Shown here piece by piece: positions 23,161-35,925 of a DNA stretch of 64,000 bases (positions are counted from its first letter, which is position 1; every line of letters starts with the position of its first letter). The notes beneath the pieces are model-generated. The model saw only the letters and a program-made list of their open reading frames with translations, was not told where the DNA came from and did no database searches. Source of the stretch: Orbilia blumenaviensis (Eukaryota > Ascomycota > Orbiliomycetes > Orbiliales > Orbiliaceae). The position numbers were made by a program, and so were the translations under genes. The DNA is taken from assembly GCA_036872755.1 (NCBI GenBank), contig JAVHNS010000007.1:2294001-2358000 (forward strand). Direction: 5' to 3'.

Positions 23161-24121
23161 GGTTATGGCCGGGCTCTGGCTTCTACAGATGTGTTCTCCG
23201 GATAATGCGTTGATCCGGCCGTCCATAAAACAGACGGAATACAAATGCAAGTGAAGGGACGCAATAGATCCTTTAGTTTGAGCAGCCAGTAGGCTGACTA
23301 ACTATGGTACTTTACTCCGCCGAACGCGGCGGAGTTAACTGGAGCTATTAAATGTGGCCACAACACACAATTCCTAACCTGCGTAAGAAGATTAACATAG
23401 GAGCCGAGTGACAATGTTAATTACCCTCAGCATAAGAGCTCGTGCGTCAGCATACAAGTATTCTAGGCTAGTCTAACTCGTACTTTGGGGATCTAAAGGC
23501 AGACTAGTTCGAATATTCGCCATTAGTCATAGCACAGAAGTTTCATGGAAGTAAAAACATCTGTGAGGAAGGCAGGCACCTGCCATGCAATCGATATATC
23601 TCTAGAAGAGTCAGACGTCTAGACCAGCTTGTAAGCATGTCCCGTAACGCGCTGACGAAGTGCTAACAGTATTGGACCAGTAGTAACTAAACCACCAATC
23701 CAGGTCATATCTATCTTATATTATGCTTAATAATTAGAGTTCTCTTTAGGAGCCGGTTCGGGCCCACAGCTTCACTTAAAAGCTTTGCATTAAAGAGCAT
23801 TTTTTTCCACCTATGCTCGGAAATGTTTAAATTAGTCTCGGCGTCCCTTCTTTTGGTAATTCAGAAATCCAGGATGTGATACGAGGTAACATGTTTAAAG
23901 CCTTTTGAAAAGCATATTGTGTCGTTTAGTTTATGTAATGAGACAGTAAAAAGTGATCACCATGGCGCATTATATAATTGTGAGCGATATTTAGTTTAGT
24001 TAAATTTACTGCATAATAAAGTATACAGAAAAACAGTTCAGCTACGTTGATTTGAAATATTGGGCCTCTGAACCCGTAAATAGACCTGGTAACTCCACTC
24101 TTCAGACGCTAAACTGGAATC
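23161..24121. other. Intergenic region upstream of the Zn2Cys6 gene
   Basis: No gene supported. It contains a short palindromic word at about 23317-23332 (CGCCGAACGCGGCGGA). A CGG-rich inverted element near the regulator's own promoter could be a Zn2Cys6 binding site (inference). Confidence 0.35.
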
Positions 24122-25454
24122 TTAAGCCTCATCCCTCCACACAGTACCTAGAAATTCCTCAGCGCGAGTGATTGTGTAGTCAGGTAACAGGCGGTTCCAT
24201 GCATCGTTGACTCTATAAGCCCCATCGGAGAGGGCTAAGAGGATGCCAGAAATAAATAGTTGTGAAATAGACTCTATTTGATCTACGGGCAGAGATGGGT
24301 GGTTGATCTTTGGTATCCAGGTGCTTTTCACGACTCCAGATTTGAGATCCTCGGGCTTAAGCCTCTCGATAGCAAACGGACCACCTTGAGATCTCATGAA
24401 TTAGTATAAGGCTTTTTGACAGACACAGTCGTTCGAAAAGGTTTGTTTCAACGGGTTTATATTCCTACCTCGGAGTTTCTCCCCAATAGCAATCAGTTGG
24501 CCAACTGTGACTTCATCACCCTTTATTCCGCCAACAACTGGCCATACACCTTCATACTCGACGGCTTGCGCTACAATATTAGCGAAGTCCTTAACCGTAA
24601 TGAGATTGATAGGGGCATCTTCGCCGCCCTCAAGGATTATAGCTCGTCGATTACTAAAGTCGATTTGGAGTTGATATGCAACAACATGCTTCGCGGTTTG
24701 GCGTGGTGCAGCAAAGTAGTTTGTGAAAAGCCCGGGCTGGAACAGGCTGTACTCGAGTATCTACGTTCAATATTATGGTGGATCTATAAGCGCTGGGGTT
24801 GAGGGAATGTTTTTGAGTTGTGGGAGATGTGCGCATACCGTCTTATCCTTGTTCAATTCTTCGAGATAATTGCGGATTTCTCCCTTCCCCTCGTACCAAG
24901 GCAGGTACTCAAGACTCGATCTATGGTTATTGCACCACGGTTAGTCACTTTTTCAAATACCGCGAGGTCAATATACTATAACGGCATCGTCGAACTTACG
25001 TAGCCCACTCGCTAGGTGCATATCGCTTTACACCAGCCTTAATCGCAGCATCAATGAGATTCTTTTGAGAAACATTGCCAGGATCGGACTGCGAGACAAT
25101 GAAACACAGCAAGGTATGGACCCCTTGAAGGGCCTGTGTCAGCCCTTCTACATTTTCGTAGTCTGCTCTGACTTGCGTTACTCCTGATGGAAGTGGCTCA
25201 GAAGGAACATCCTGTATGATTATCCATTAATACCGTATGGGTGATTTAATGAGGTGCTTGTTGTAACCTTTCGAGATAACAGGACGATCTCATGTTTTCC
25301 AGTTTCAAGGAGGGCATCAAAGACTTCTTGGGCGACATCTTTGAAGGATAGCGTATATTAGTAATTGGCTGGCTGGTTTATAATTATTCGCTGTATCGGC
25401 GCAATTATATCAAAACTTACTGCCACTACTTCCAGAAATTGCAACTTTGACCAT
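24122..25454 (-). CDS. NmrA-like / isoflavone-reductase-like NAD(P)-binding protein
   Basis: Six exons, 25454-25421, 25338-25268, 25211-25000, 24920-24839, 24760-24469 and 24384-24122, sum to 954 nt (317 aa), the usual size for the family, with every phase consistent. The N-terminus MVKVAISGSSGNVAQEVFDA is the NAD(P)H-binding Gly motif at the end of the first beta strand. Further signatures are HEIVLLSRK, YENVEGLTQALQGVHTLLCF, NLIDAAIKAGVKRYAPSEWA, LEYSLFQPGLFTNYFA, INLITVKDFANIVAQAVEYE and the tail NRLLPDYTITRAEEFLGTVW. Members are small cytosolic atypical short-chain dehydrogenases, either reductases of secondary metabolites or NADP-sensing regulators. The catalytic Lys of isoflavone reductases is not obvious, so activity is uncertain. 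Confidence 0.93.
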
Positions 25455-26143
25455 TTCCCGAGAAGTTCTGTAAAAACAATACTACTAATATATATGGCCA
25501 GAACGAAGTTCTAGTTGGATTTTGAATTATAAGTAAAGATTCAGGATGACTCTAATACTCGGACGAGATAGGCTATATTTATAGCTAGGCAGTCGCCGCA
25601 ATATTTGTAGCGGAGCTTGGTCCAAGTGAATTAACACAATACCTGGTTATGAAGACGCCATATTGATAAATTCGTCCGAGTAATGCCAAGATTTGTTTCC
25701 GCCGAAACACGGAGTTTTGGTATGGGCGGTCGGTGTTCGGAGTTGCTTGAGAGCGGCTTGAGACTTTAACGCAAATCAACTATGGAATAGTAATCGTTTA
25801 CTTCGTCTTGAGTGTAGTCATCAACTTTTTTTTTTCATTTTCAATTTCAGAGGTCTTTATTTGTTTCGGATTTAGGTTTTCCGAGGTCTCGGAAGTCTAG
25901 TTGTTAAACGTCTAGGGCCGAGTGTAATGTGTTGACTACTAAGTGTCGGACTGTTGTATTTCCCTTTCGGGACATGGCTCCAACCCTTCGACTTTGTGTT
26001 GTCTGGTCACCAACGAGATCATCTAACCCCTGAGGCTTGAAGCCAAGCCGGGATGAACACAACCACCATCCCTGATTTGTATTTCTAGATCTAGCCCGTC
26101 ATGAGTATCGAAATGCAAGGTCATCAAGGCATTGAATCTCAAA
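25455..26143. other. Divergent intergenic region
   Basis: Lies between the divergent reductase gene and the gene starting near 26144. A T-run occurs at 25828-25837. No gene seen. Confidence 0.4.
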
Positions 26144-27017
26144 ATGTCGACGTCCCGAAATACTCAAGGTGGTGGAAGTTACGCCGGTGACCCAGACTAT
26201 CCAGTCTTCCCTCACCCGCGTTATATTTCGAAATTCTACCGCGTCTCTGCTCAAAATTCCGGGCTCACGCGCCTCGACAAAGACCTCTACAACCAATGCT
26301 ACCTCCCTTATAACCGTCAATCCTATGTCGACAAACGAGAGGCGCGCACCATCACTGTCACACAAGATAATGAAGATATTTCACTACCTAAAGACGACGA
26401 GCCGAAAAGCCCGCGACCAACATACCAACTTACTTCCCCACCCTGCAAGCGTACCTCGGCAATAAATGCAAATTGTTATTTCCAAAACACGAATGGAACC
26501 TTTTCAGGCCTTCAGCCATATCAAAGTGACTTCGAAGAGCAACAGAAGTGTTATTGTGAGATATATCCGTATTTTGATTCAGCTGCTGGGTGCAACGAAT
26601 GTTTTCATATGCATGGTGGAATCGCAGGTAAGACGAAATGACTACCAGTCAAACAGTTATCAGACGGACGAAAAATTAAGTTAGTTTTTGGAATCATGAT
26701 TAGGGTTTCATTGGTTTCCCCAAGATTACATATCGGCTGCGTCGAGCGCATATTGTAATGCAAACCCCATCACAACAGCCTTTTACCCTTTCATATCATC
26801 ATGGTCAAAAACAGCGGAAATGGCGAAAGTTCCGACAACAACAGCACCCAATATTTTGGGCACACAGACGGAACAGAGTCTGTATTGGACATATGCAGCG
26901 GCGATGACATCGAAGCCCAATTCAGGACGGAAGTCAGCAACAGTCAATAGGCGAATCACATGGCTCTCAGTGTTTGCAACAGTGGCTCTAACATTGGCAA
27001 CTTCAGCTTCATTGTGA
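26144..27017 (+). CDS. Cys-containing protein with hydrophobic C-terminus, unknown
   Basis: Exons 26144-26627 and 26704-27017 give 798 nt (265 aa) in phase (donor GTAAGA, acceptor GATTAG). The join reads AGCNECFHMHGGIAG into FHWFPQDYISAASSAYC, which looks like one continuous domain, with Cys in NCYFQN, QKCYCEIYP, GCNEC and SSAYCN. The C-terminus is a single hydrophobic stretch (WLSVFATVALTLATSASL) ending at the stop, as in tail-anchored or GPI-anchored proteins. No signal peptide is visible at this start, and the first 110 residues are polar and disordered, so the true 5' end may differ; another ATG at 26101 opens a different frame. Family not recognised; a surface or wall protein is the best guess. 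Confidence 0.55.
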
Positions 27018-27272
27018 AAATCTTGCGTATTCAGGTCCTGGTTCGTTCTTTCGTATATACATATATACACAAATCATTAATCATTATAGACAAAAACGAC
27101 TGTCGAGGTTATGGGTGGATAAAACGAAAGGAAATTCGTCGACATCGTCGAGAACAAAAAGACAAAAAGCAATACAGGCTAAATGGGTATCAAAAAGGGT
27201 GTAAAAAAGGGTATCTAACAGCACCCATAATCCAAAGTTTCCTCCATCGAAAAGATAAAAAATAAAATAAAA

Positions 27273-29399
27273 TCAGGCATAATCCCTAAAGCGGGAGTAG
27301 TCTGTGAAATCTTCGATATACGGCGAAGCAGGCCTCTTAATGCTGTGCGTCGCGAACGTGAATGTCCCGTTCGCCGGGCGGTTTGGTCGGTTTGGTTGAG
27401 TTAGTCGGATTGGCCTTCCCGGCTTCAGCTTCAATTCCGGTTCATATTCTCCCGGTCGGGTACTGTTCCTTTTACCGTCCCAGCAGTATCTCTGCATGCA
27501 CCTCTTGCATTGCTCAGTAATACTCCCGCGCCTTTCCATCTCTCTATGAACGACGGCGCAACCAACACAGGCTGGCCATTCAGGATCGATCTCTCCGTCT
27601 CCTTGTGTTGCAATCATATACCCGTTGTCTATGAGCATATCCCGCTCGAAATCCTCGTAGGACATCCTGAACGTCGAAGTGTTCGAGAATGCGGTGTAGG
27701 GGGCGTTAGGAATGTAGACGACCAGGGGGCTGGGAGTATTAGAGACCTTCTTGGCATCGCATCCAAACCATGTTGGGCGACTATTCAGGCCTTTGTTGAT
27801 AAATGTATTAATATCCGGAACTTCGGGGAATGACGTTCCAGGTGCCATCAGCGCTCTTTTGAAACGATCGTAAGTCGCAACCATGGATGTTCCGTTAGGC
27901 CAGTTAGAGGGGAGGCCGTTGTCGAATCGGACAACGTCGGCGCTGTTGTCGTTGGCAAATATAACATCGACACCTCGATGAGGGACGAGAAGAGGGTTGA
28001 ATGGAATGTTTTCGAGATCCAAGCCACCATCAACCAAAGTCAAATTCTTACTTAGTGCAGACGGATTGACCTCGGGGTTAAATCCAAAAAATGGATTTGG
28101 CGCCCAGTCCGCAATATCAAATTCGATTTTTGAAAGGAACTCCAACGCCCTGATCACGAGATCCTTGACAAAGCCGCCTCCAAAGACATTGGCGTTATTT
28201 CTCTTAATGTCTATCAAAACTTGGTTGAACAAAGACGACGACGTTCCCATAACAAACGCAGCATTGTCGAAACCGTTGATCAATTTCCCTCCAACTTCAG
28301 GCTTACCATCATGGTAATCAGACCCTAACATCCTAGTTTGGGAGAATGCATTAACTGATGGGTCGTGGGAACCGAATTCCAGTGGGTTGATCTCGAAAAC
28401 TGTGGCGTTAAGGTGGATCAGTGTATCCCCTTCAGCACGACCGTTGGCGAGAAACATTGGGAAAGGCATTTGGAAATTTCGGAAGGCTCTGCAGCCCGCA
28501 ATGCCTGACAAGGTTGTATTAGGACCTCCATCTGGCTTGTCGATGAAGACTCTGGAAAGCATCAAGCTCCTACGTTCAGGTGCCGTTAGCATATATAGCT
28601 CGTAATCTCACAAGCTGTATGAGAGGGTTATTTACCAAATATCTGTTAGGGTGATATCAAACCCTGCATCAAGCTTCTCCTTTGCTTGTGCAAGGATGCT
28701 TGGATAGTATTTAAATGATTTTCCCAGAGGACTAAAGATCGAGTCCTCAAGCTTCCACATCCTTTCTGACTCTTGGATCTGTTTGATGGAAGGAAACTCA
28801 TTCACAGCCATGGAACCAACTAGCCAACCACCCCCACTCAAACCGGACAAGTAAGTCGTGCCTTGAAGAAGTCCACCAAGTCCCCCAGGCCCCATAGCCT
28901 TCGGGTTCCTCGAATCAAATGCAGAAATAACGCCAGCACCATTCAGCATTGCTCTATATCCTCCACCAGAAAACGCCATTCCAATGGTTGGAGTATATCC
29001 CTTCATGAATGTCTTATAGTCGAACCCTTCCATCCCAACTCTGCCCAAATACTCTGTCAGAGCTGCATTCGCAACCTTCATCCGTCCGTTAACCCATCCC
29101 GCCTCATCCTTTGCGAACTTTCCACCCCTACGCACAGTCACCTCCTCAGCTGGGCTCATGACCTGGAATGGTGCATATCCTGTTTTTGTATTGAACCCAA
29201 AGATGTTCTTGATACTATCAATTAGATCTCTGGTTTCCAGATTACGTTTGGATGGCTGTTTCCCTGTTGTCGTCTGGTCTCTTGGTGGTGGAACAGCATG
29301 AACAAGCGATATAAAGAATAGAACCGTTGTCAGCGTCACCAGGAACAAGGACTTCGACGACGAAGGGGATATATCACTGCCAAAACGTGAGGGACGCAT
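27273..29399 (-). CDS. PLB1: Phospholipase B / lysophospholipase, secreted
   Basis: Exons 29399-28636 and 28569-27273 sum to 2061 nt (686 aa), in phase. The chosen ATG places a signal peptide core (SLFLVTLTTVLFFISLVHA) at residues 17-35; an upstream in-frame ATG at 29483 is less suitable. Catalytic elements of the PLB/cPLA2 family are present: the oxyanion region SGGGYRAM (about 144-151), the nucleophile in GLSGGGW (Ser about 188), and the aspartate in TLVDGGLDLENIPFNPL (about 430). Conserved FGSHDPSVNAF, VMGTSSSLFNQ and the Cys-containing CVGCAVVHREMERRG with CKRCMQRYCW follow. It removes fatty acids from phospholipids outside the cell or in the wall. The Pro/Arg-rich tail has no hydrophobic GPI signal, so it is probably soluble. 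Confidence 0.95.
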
Positions 29400-32300
29400 G
29401 ATGGATGTGGTAATAAAGGTCGGATATGTCTCAAAAGACCACAGACTGGAACAAAACAGAAAATAATAGGAGGGAGAAAACAATAGAAGAGGCTCGTCGT
29501 GAGAAGAGGGGGGTGAGTTGAAGTGGGGGTGGTTTTATCCAATGGGGAGATCTCGAGAGAGAGGTTCCTGCCGGAAAACAAAAGTAGAATCTAGGGAACC
29601 AGCCCGATCTTATGTATCCAGATTACGAAGGAAGAAAGATAAACACCTGAGATATTAGGTTGACATGTAACCGTCCATCCTTTCCCAACAGAAATTATTA
29701 CCGAAGTCCGGAAAGCTAGTAAGAAGAAAGAGAAAAAAGAAGGGCTCAAGTAGCTGGCACCCCTGGCGATAGGAAAACGAAAAGGCATAATAGGGTATAA
29801 GAGCTTGAAAGACGTATTGTATAACGGTAAGCCGGCCCAAGACCTTTGGTGTGGAGGCTGTTCACTATACCACAACAAGGCGGTGCATAAGTTCCCGGTC
29901 ACACGCGCATGAAAAAGTGAAATTAATGCGAAACAAGGTAGGAGAGTGCTACGCCGTTACGGGCGTTGTGTTGGATTCTGTCGTTTCCGCTTGGAGTCGA
30001 CTCCGAATCGGGGAGCCTGGCTCGATGAGGAAAGCCGATGCATTCGGTTAGTAGCCTGTTGACCAGGATCTAGCTAACCTTTGGGCAACTACCTCCAGCT
30101 TTGCGTGGGCGTTCGTTTCGAAGACAAGAGAATAACCGGGCTTGGAGTTGGCAGTATGTAATAATTATTCGAGCTCTGGGGTTGAAGTTTATAATGCATC
30201 CGAGATCTTGGGTATATAGTGCATGCATTCTCTTTGATCGACGATTAATATCCCAGGTTTAGGCTTCCAAGTCCTTGAGTCAAGATATAGACATGCATTA
30301 TACATGCGATGCGTTACATGGGTCTGTATCCTGTCAGTTGCATTGCCAATGAAATGATTTATAATGCAGTTGTGGATATCCACATTTGACATATGCAGAC
30401 ACGTGGAGACACGAGTAACAAATATTATCGTACCTAGTACCGATCATCATATACTTCTATGATCAGAGAAGACACCACTAGCTAGTCGGCTCCCCTGCTT
30501 ATCTTGAGCGGGAAGTACGAACATCTCAAGATCGTACTGCTTGCATGGCTTATCGGTCTGGGCAGACATGGCATCGGAAAGGCTCTGAGCCATGGCCGTA
30601 TATCCGTTGGCATGGCGTGACCAACGATGTAAGAATAAAAGGCTCAACTATGCTCGAATCAGAATCTGACAAGACCATCAAGCCGGGCTCCAGTCTCTCG
30701 AGTGACGCTGCAACCTCTATCGACGTACCATTAGGGGAAACCGGAACAATCCGTGAGAATAAAGAGGCTGGTAGTCTGACTCGCTCGTACATACCATTAG
30801 CGCCTTGAAAAAAACCCGGTCAGAGTACACTCTACCTGGAAGACCCCCACTAGGCTGTCTTCCTCGCCTTTCAAACACCCCAGCAAGCTGCAAGTGTAGT
30901 GCTCGCTAGGTAGTTTTCCGGGGGCGAGCTCTGCGGACGGGTGCACGTGGTTAGGTCCTAAAATCAAATCATTACGCAGTTCAGTGCCAGAAAGACATCA
31001 TGCGTAATAGAAGGCTTGTCATGGCCAATGTTCTATACATATATCCAGGAACCCCGGCATTAAGCCGTATTTCCCTCCATATACCGCGTGTCTTATCTGT
31101 TGGCTAAGACAAAATAATACGTGGAGAACGGAACCAGATCTGGCAGGTAAGTACTAGCGTATTTGCGACTCTCCCCAACGAGACAATTGTCGTTTTTGCG
31201 GCCCCACAAACTACTAGCATCAGGGCTTATATGCCTGGCGTGAGTAAACATACTTGAACCTAGCGCTGCAGCGGGGTAGAATGCTTGGTTTTTATTTCGC
31301 CCGTGCTGTCATATGTATCCATGTGGGATCTTACGGGGCTTGAGGAGCCGATCGCTAGGAAATTTAATTTGCTTACAGTCGTTTCCAGAAATCCAGCGGA
31401 AACCGAACTTCATATCCTTGGACACATAAATTAGGGTCTGGGAGTAACAAATTGGACTCAAACATTGTAGTTGCGTACAAAGATACACAGAGGAAACGGT
31501 AGTCTTGTTGCAGAAGTATTTATTATTATGGGCTGGTTAAAAAAAGGCATTGTAGCCATTCCGAACAGCGAAGGAGTATACCAGTGGTTGGTGGGTTGGA
31601 AGCCCAGAGATAAGATTATCTCTGAAGAAGAAGGTACCAAGTGGAAAATATATTCCGAGGGCCCACTATATAGTAGGCAACCACGTCGCCGCAGATCTAG
31701 ATTCCATCTGATCTTCTGTGACGTATATGAGCAGTGCGCTAGAACAATCCAGTATTCGACCGGAAAACGGCGGGTGGTAACGTTGGGGACAAGTGCCACC
31801 TTTACACCGTGTCTTCAAATAATATTGTAACGTCAACAGTGGAGCGAAATTTAAAAACAAAAATGCAGGTACCAACTAGCCAGTTGGCCGAACTCCGAAG
31901 CCCATTAATGTATATTTGGAGACATTTTAGTAAGAAAAATACATGGCAGTCGTATTAATTTGACATCGGGGCCTTTTCTTGCACAATCTGGTATGTCTAA
32001 CAGAAGTGCAGTAGCCGAAACTGCGAAGGATGTTTGATCAAAATTTTGTTGTTTTGTGTTCGTTTAAGCTGGGGTAAGCGAGCGAAACTAATCTCTAAAA
32101 AATTTCCGATGGCTTAAACCGGTTTATTGCTTCTACGCTAACCAGGTTTCCTCATTAGATGGGGATCTTCTGGTTTCAGGGCCGAATCTTGCACAGCTGG
32201 AGCATATAGAAATGTAACAACACCTCCACAACATCTGTTCCACTTCTTCGTTTTCTAGCACGTGACTGCGGCGTTCTATAGCTACTTGAGTACCTACTCC

Positions 32301-32867
32301 TGGTATCAGTATCTTTATCGTCTGTATCATAACAATATATCAACGCGCTACGTGTCCGGCAGTTAAGTAGCTACCTCGTGTAGCAGCTATACCTACAAGC
32401 CTTTTTTTTTGAGCTCTTGGCAGCCTATGGCCTCGGCATTAACCCTTATAATCCTCTTGATCCGGATCAATTAATATTGCAACACCCTGAATTCAACCCA
32501 GCCAGTATTATAGATTTCTTCACTTCTCACAGCTTTATCAAGGTATTTCGCTAGCTTCTTTTTATCAGAGGCCTTTATCCTACTGTGCTATTTTTTGTCT
32601 TAGCTGTTGTATTTTGCTTGCGAGTCCTCACTGATAGTAAAGAGCATGCTAAATCTCAGCGGGTCTCAAGACCACCAGGATATCGGTTTGTGTTCAACTA
32701 GTACCATAAATGGAATTCCCAAGTTTTACTTTTCTTTGTAATATAAATGGTGATCATAAACCAACTCGGTCTTATAGGCCACCCCAGCGTTATAATTAAG
32801 CAAAGTATTCAACAATTTTTGACACTGCCATCGCTAAGAAATTACTACAACTACCTATAGTAATCGA
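29400..32867. other. Long gene-poor stretch
   Basis: About 3.4 kb without a supported gene. Open frames of 60-119 codons occur (for example 31471-31830, plus strand, containing MGWLKKGIVAIPNSEGVYQW) but carry no family motif, signal peptide or convincing splice partner. Composition is ordinary. The first few hundred bases should include the phospholipase B promoter and 5' leader. Confidence 0.4.
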
Positions 32868-34094
32868 TCATAATGGTTTTAAAGTCCCAACTCTTATGGA
32901 TATACAAACAGACACAATGCCAAAATAAACCACACAAACGAGCGCACTCGGAACAAATGCACTTTGTAGATCTCCAGGATGTGACTGTAACCACCAAGGT
33001 ACAAAACCTATAGCAGGTATCAGATTTACAACAAGTGCCCACACGAATATCCTGAATGGCGCAAACCCTTCTACGCCATACAATCCCCATGCACCTACTG
33101 CAAGTTGTGCATGAGGCTGCAACGGGCCCCCTCCCACCCACTTTGGCATGGATGTGACAAGACACCCATTACAGTTCTGTAGATAGTTTGGCCCCTCGTA
33201 AAGCTCCATTATATGTTGACAGCTGATAGGGCGGGTGATCGGGTAGGGGGCTCACGATATTCTATTTCGTAGTTGATATCATTAAAATGTGGGAGACTCT
33301 CACGGATATTATCACAGGGGCCATCCGCAGTCGATAGTAGTTGACTCATGTCAAGGTTGTATCGCTTGAACTAGTAGAGATAGGTTTAGTTAGTTGCGAT
33401 TCGTACAGTATATACAGGGAGAGTCCACTGCAGGCGTGATTAAACTAAGGGATGGCCTGACCTACCCGGATCCACTCGATGTCACGGATGGTTGTCCAAG
33501 AAAAGAAACGACGCCAGCCTCGTATGAGATGGTATTTCTTACGGATCTCTAAAAATAGGTCGCTATCCTTATCAAAGCCTTGCATTAGTATCTCCTTCAT
33601 CATAGTCCTGTTATTTGCGCAGTGAGCAACGAAGAAAATCTTGGAATTTTCTGGGAGTGTTCTCATATTAACTAGATCTGCGCTATCGTATTAGTGGTCA
33701 CTCTCGCCTTTATATTTTGAAAATTAAATGTTTAATTAATACACACCTACACGGCACCCAGGGCCCCAATGCAAGGGACCCCGTTGCCTCCAACGCCCAA
33801 GCTGTTGTCAGCCCCCCTAGGATTACTATTACCACTGGAGGAGGCACCAAGCTGTGGACCCGTACTACCCGAGTCGCCACCTAGTGCATCTAGACTAAGC
33901 GGTGAATTGGGCCTTCCACCCTCGCGCGTAGCGGTTCCTATTTTACTATCGACACTTCCATAAGTTGCGACATCTAGTGTAGGATCACTAGCATTGCCGT
34001 GTATCCTAGGGGCTGCTGGGGAGGGATGACCCAGAATATTGTCGTGTTCTGGTGATCGTCGAATCAATGATGCCAGCGATAGTGGGACATCCAC
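32868..34094 (-). CDS. Low-complexity plus two-helix membrane module (possibly 3' part of the dynamin-like gene)
   Basis: Visible blocks on the minus strand: a Ser/Gly/Pro-rich segment (34094-33747, ending GVPCIGALGAV) that splices in phase through a GTAGGT donor and a CTAG acceptor to NMRTLPENSKIFFVAHCANN. The helical block LFLEIRKKYHLIRGWRRFFS follows, then IEWIR splicing (exon end 33466, next exon 33370) to FKRYNLDMSQLLS. After YEIEYREPPTRSPALSAVN the frame shifts by one base near 33215 and continues as MELYEGPNYLQNCNGCLV, the MPKW motif, GAWGLYGVEG and two membrane helices (FRIFVWALVVNLIPAIGF; FVPSALVCVVYFGIVSV). The RGWRRFFS...MPK...GWGL pattern is that of an uncharacterised fungal membrane-protein family. 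Because of the unresolved frame change it may be a pseudogene. Confidence 0.55.
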
Positions 34095-34346
34095 CTACAT
34101 TTCTTTCATACAAGGCTGTAAAAAAACAAAAAAAGTTATTGGATCAGCAGCTACCCCAAGATAATTAAAAGCTGCGTATTAGAGACTTGAACGAGTATCT
34201 ATCGTAGGTAGGCGGCATACACAGTCCCAATACAGCCTGATACGATTATCTTGACACCTTCTCTGAGGTTGTAGTAGCGGCCAGAATCTTGGCGAGTTTT
34301 GAGTAGACTCGCAAGTTGTAAGACAGTAGAGTAACCAAAAACGATT

Positions 34347-35925
34347 CTAGAGAACTTTTGGCTGGGCTAAAGGTGCTTCACCGGTAGATTCGTAGTTTAG
34401 GGAGACGCGTGTGATTCCAGGGCTTATGGGTGTGGTTAATGTCGCAAGGGCTGAGGGGCTAGAGGACGGACTTATGTGTGAGATTAGCCCTTGTTCCATA
34501 TGACTTGGACCTCCAGCTGGCTTGCATCCACGACTTGATACATTACTTGGGCTCGAAGCCGCAGAGCCATCAGCAGAAATCACCTCTGAATCAGATTTAT
34601 TGCCATCAAAATTTACCCCGTTGCCATCGGCTTCCCCATCCTTATTTCGTAGGCCAGGTAACACATCCAAGTTGAGCTCCCGCTCCTGTTCAAGATATCT
34701 GGCACGGGCGTCAATCGCCTCAGATACTCGCAACACAAATAGGCGGCCAAGTCGTGACTTCAACTTTTTAATACCGCAATACTCAAGTGTATCGCTGGAA
34801 CTGCCCAGATCCCGACGGAAGAAAATATCCTCCTGGATACAGCATTCCTGAAGTGTGACTCCTGGTAGATATCCTCGGTAGATCGGTTGCGAACAGCGAA
34901 CAAACTGAAGGGGTACGCAACGCAGTTTTGGGCCGTTCTCTGTTGAACCTAAACCATCCAGGAATTGGTAAATTAGGTAGTTATTACTTCAGTAATTCAC
35001 CTGTGTGGATTCATACGGTTGTAGGGCAAGACTATCACTATTACCTCTAAATCGTCATCTCCCAGGTGAGTCTTTGTATAAGCCCAGGGAATTCTACGGT
35101 CTGTTTCGGTCAGAACCCCGACTGCTGCTCTGCGCTTGATATCTAGACCAATTCCATCGGCTATTCTTAGACTATTCCGGAGATCTAATTCTTCGGTACT
35201 CTCGGCTAATATTATGGTAACAGGAATACAGTCCTGGGAAATATGACTTTTGAGCCGCTCCATGTCTATATACTCATCCCCGGTCGGTTCAAGGCGTGCC
35301 GGATAAACAAGGTATGAGTGTGGGCGGCTTGCTGCTTAGGTGTATTATATTCTGTATGGCCCATGCAGATAGCTGCCTGTGTCCGTTGCTATCAGCGTTA
35401 TCAAATTTTGTCATACTAGAGATCCTAACCTGTGTCAAAATCCTGGAGAAGTGCTGAGGTCCAAAGTCTGGCTCTTCAACATCCGCTCGGAATTTTAATA
35501 ACCTCTGAACAGTTTTAGGTCCCGTATCAGAACCATGAATGATAGATATGCGAATATGACTGTTATCATCTTCACGTCGAAGGACGATTTGGATCCCGGA
35601 ACGATTACAGGAGTCCTCGGTTTGAGCGATCGGAAAGTTTACTCCAGCAAGGGCTTCAAGAACTGACGATTTTCCACAACCCCTAGGACCCAGAACTATC
35701 AACTTTATGGTGATAATATTGTTAGTTTCAAGGCTCTCTTTCAACATCAGTGCTAGGTGCATACCTGTGGCATCAAATAATTTTCGTGGCAACCAGGTCC
35801 TTCTTCCGTTCGATGAACTCGTAATGTTTATTCCATTCTTCAGAGTCTAGAATTCCAATGTCAAAAGAATCTTGAGATTTATTGAGAGCAACTGTCTGCG
35901 ACGATTCTGCAGTCGTCGATTCCAT
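34347..35925 (-). pseudogene. Dynamin-like GTPase, degenerate, possibly decaying
   Basis: The ATG at 35925 opens MESTTAESSQTVALNKSQDS. After a frame change near 35780 comes a dynamin-type P-loop (LIVLGPRGCGKSSVLEALAG) with IQIVLRRED downstream, as in dynamins. The G3 region DxPG is not found in any frame; frames give LVYPARLEP or TLIPCLSG near 35300. The frame then changes and continues as MERLKSHISQDCIPVTIILA, with VGVLTETDRR where dynamins have TKPD. A last block (CGIKKLKSRLGRLFVLRVSE) resembles the start of the stalk region and runs into a disordered Ser-rich tail ending at 34347. Dynamins are membrane-remodelling GTPases, but loss of G3 and G4 residues argues against GTP hydrolysis. Some frame changes could be introns whose borders I could not fix. 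Confidence 0.6.

Noticed and set aside
24416..24802. Plus-strand frame of 128 codons
   Set aside because: It lies antisense to exons 5 and 6 of the NmrA-like reductase, whose minus-strand translation matches a known family throughout.
31471..31830. Plus-strand frame of 119 codons
   Set aside because: No motif, no signal peptide, no splice partner; the opposite strand is similarly open. Kept only as a note within the gene-poor stretch.
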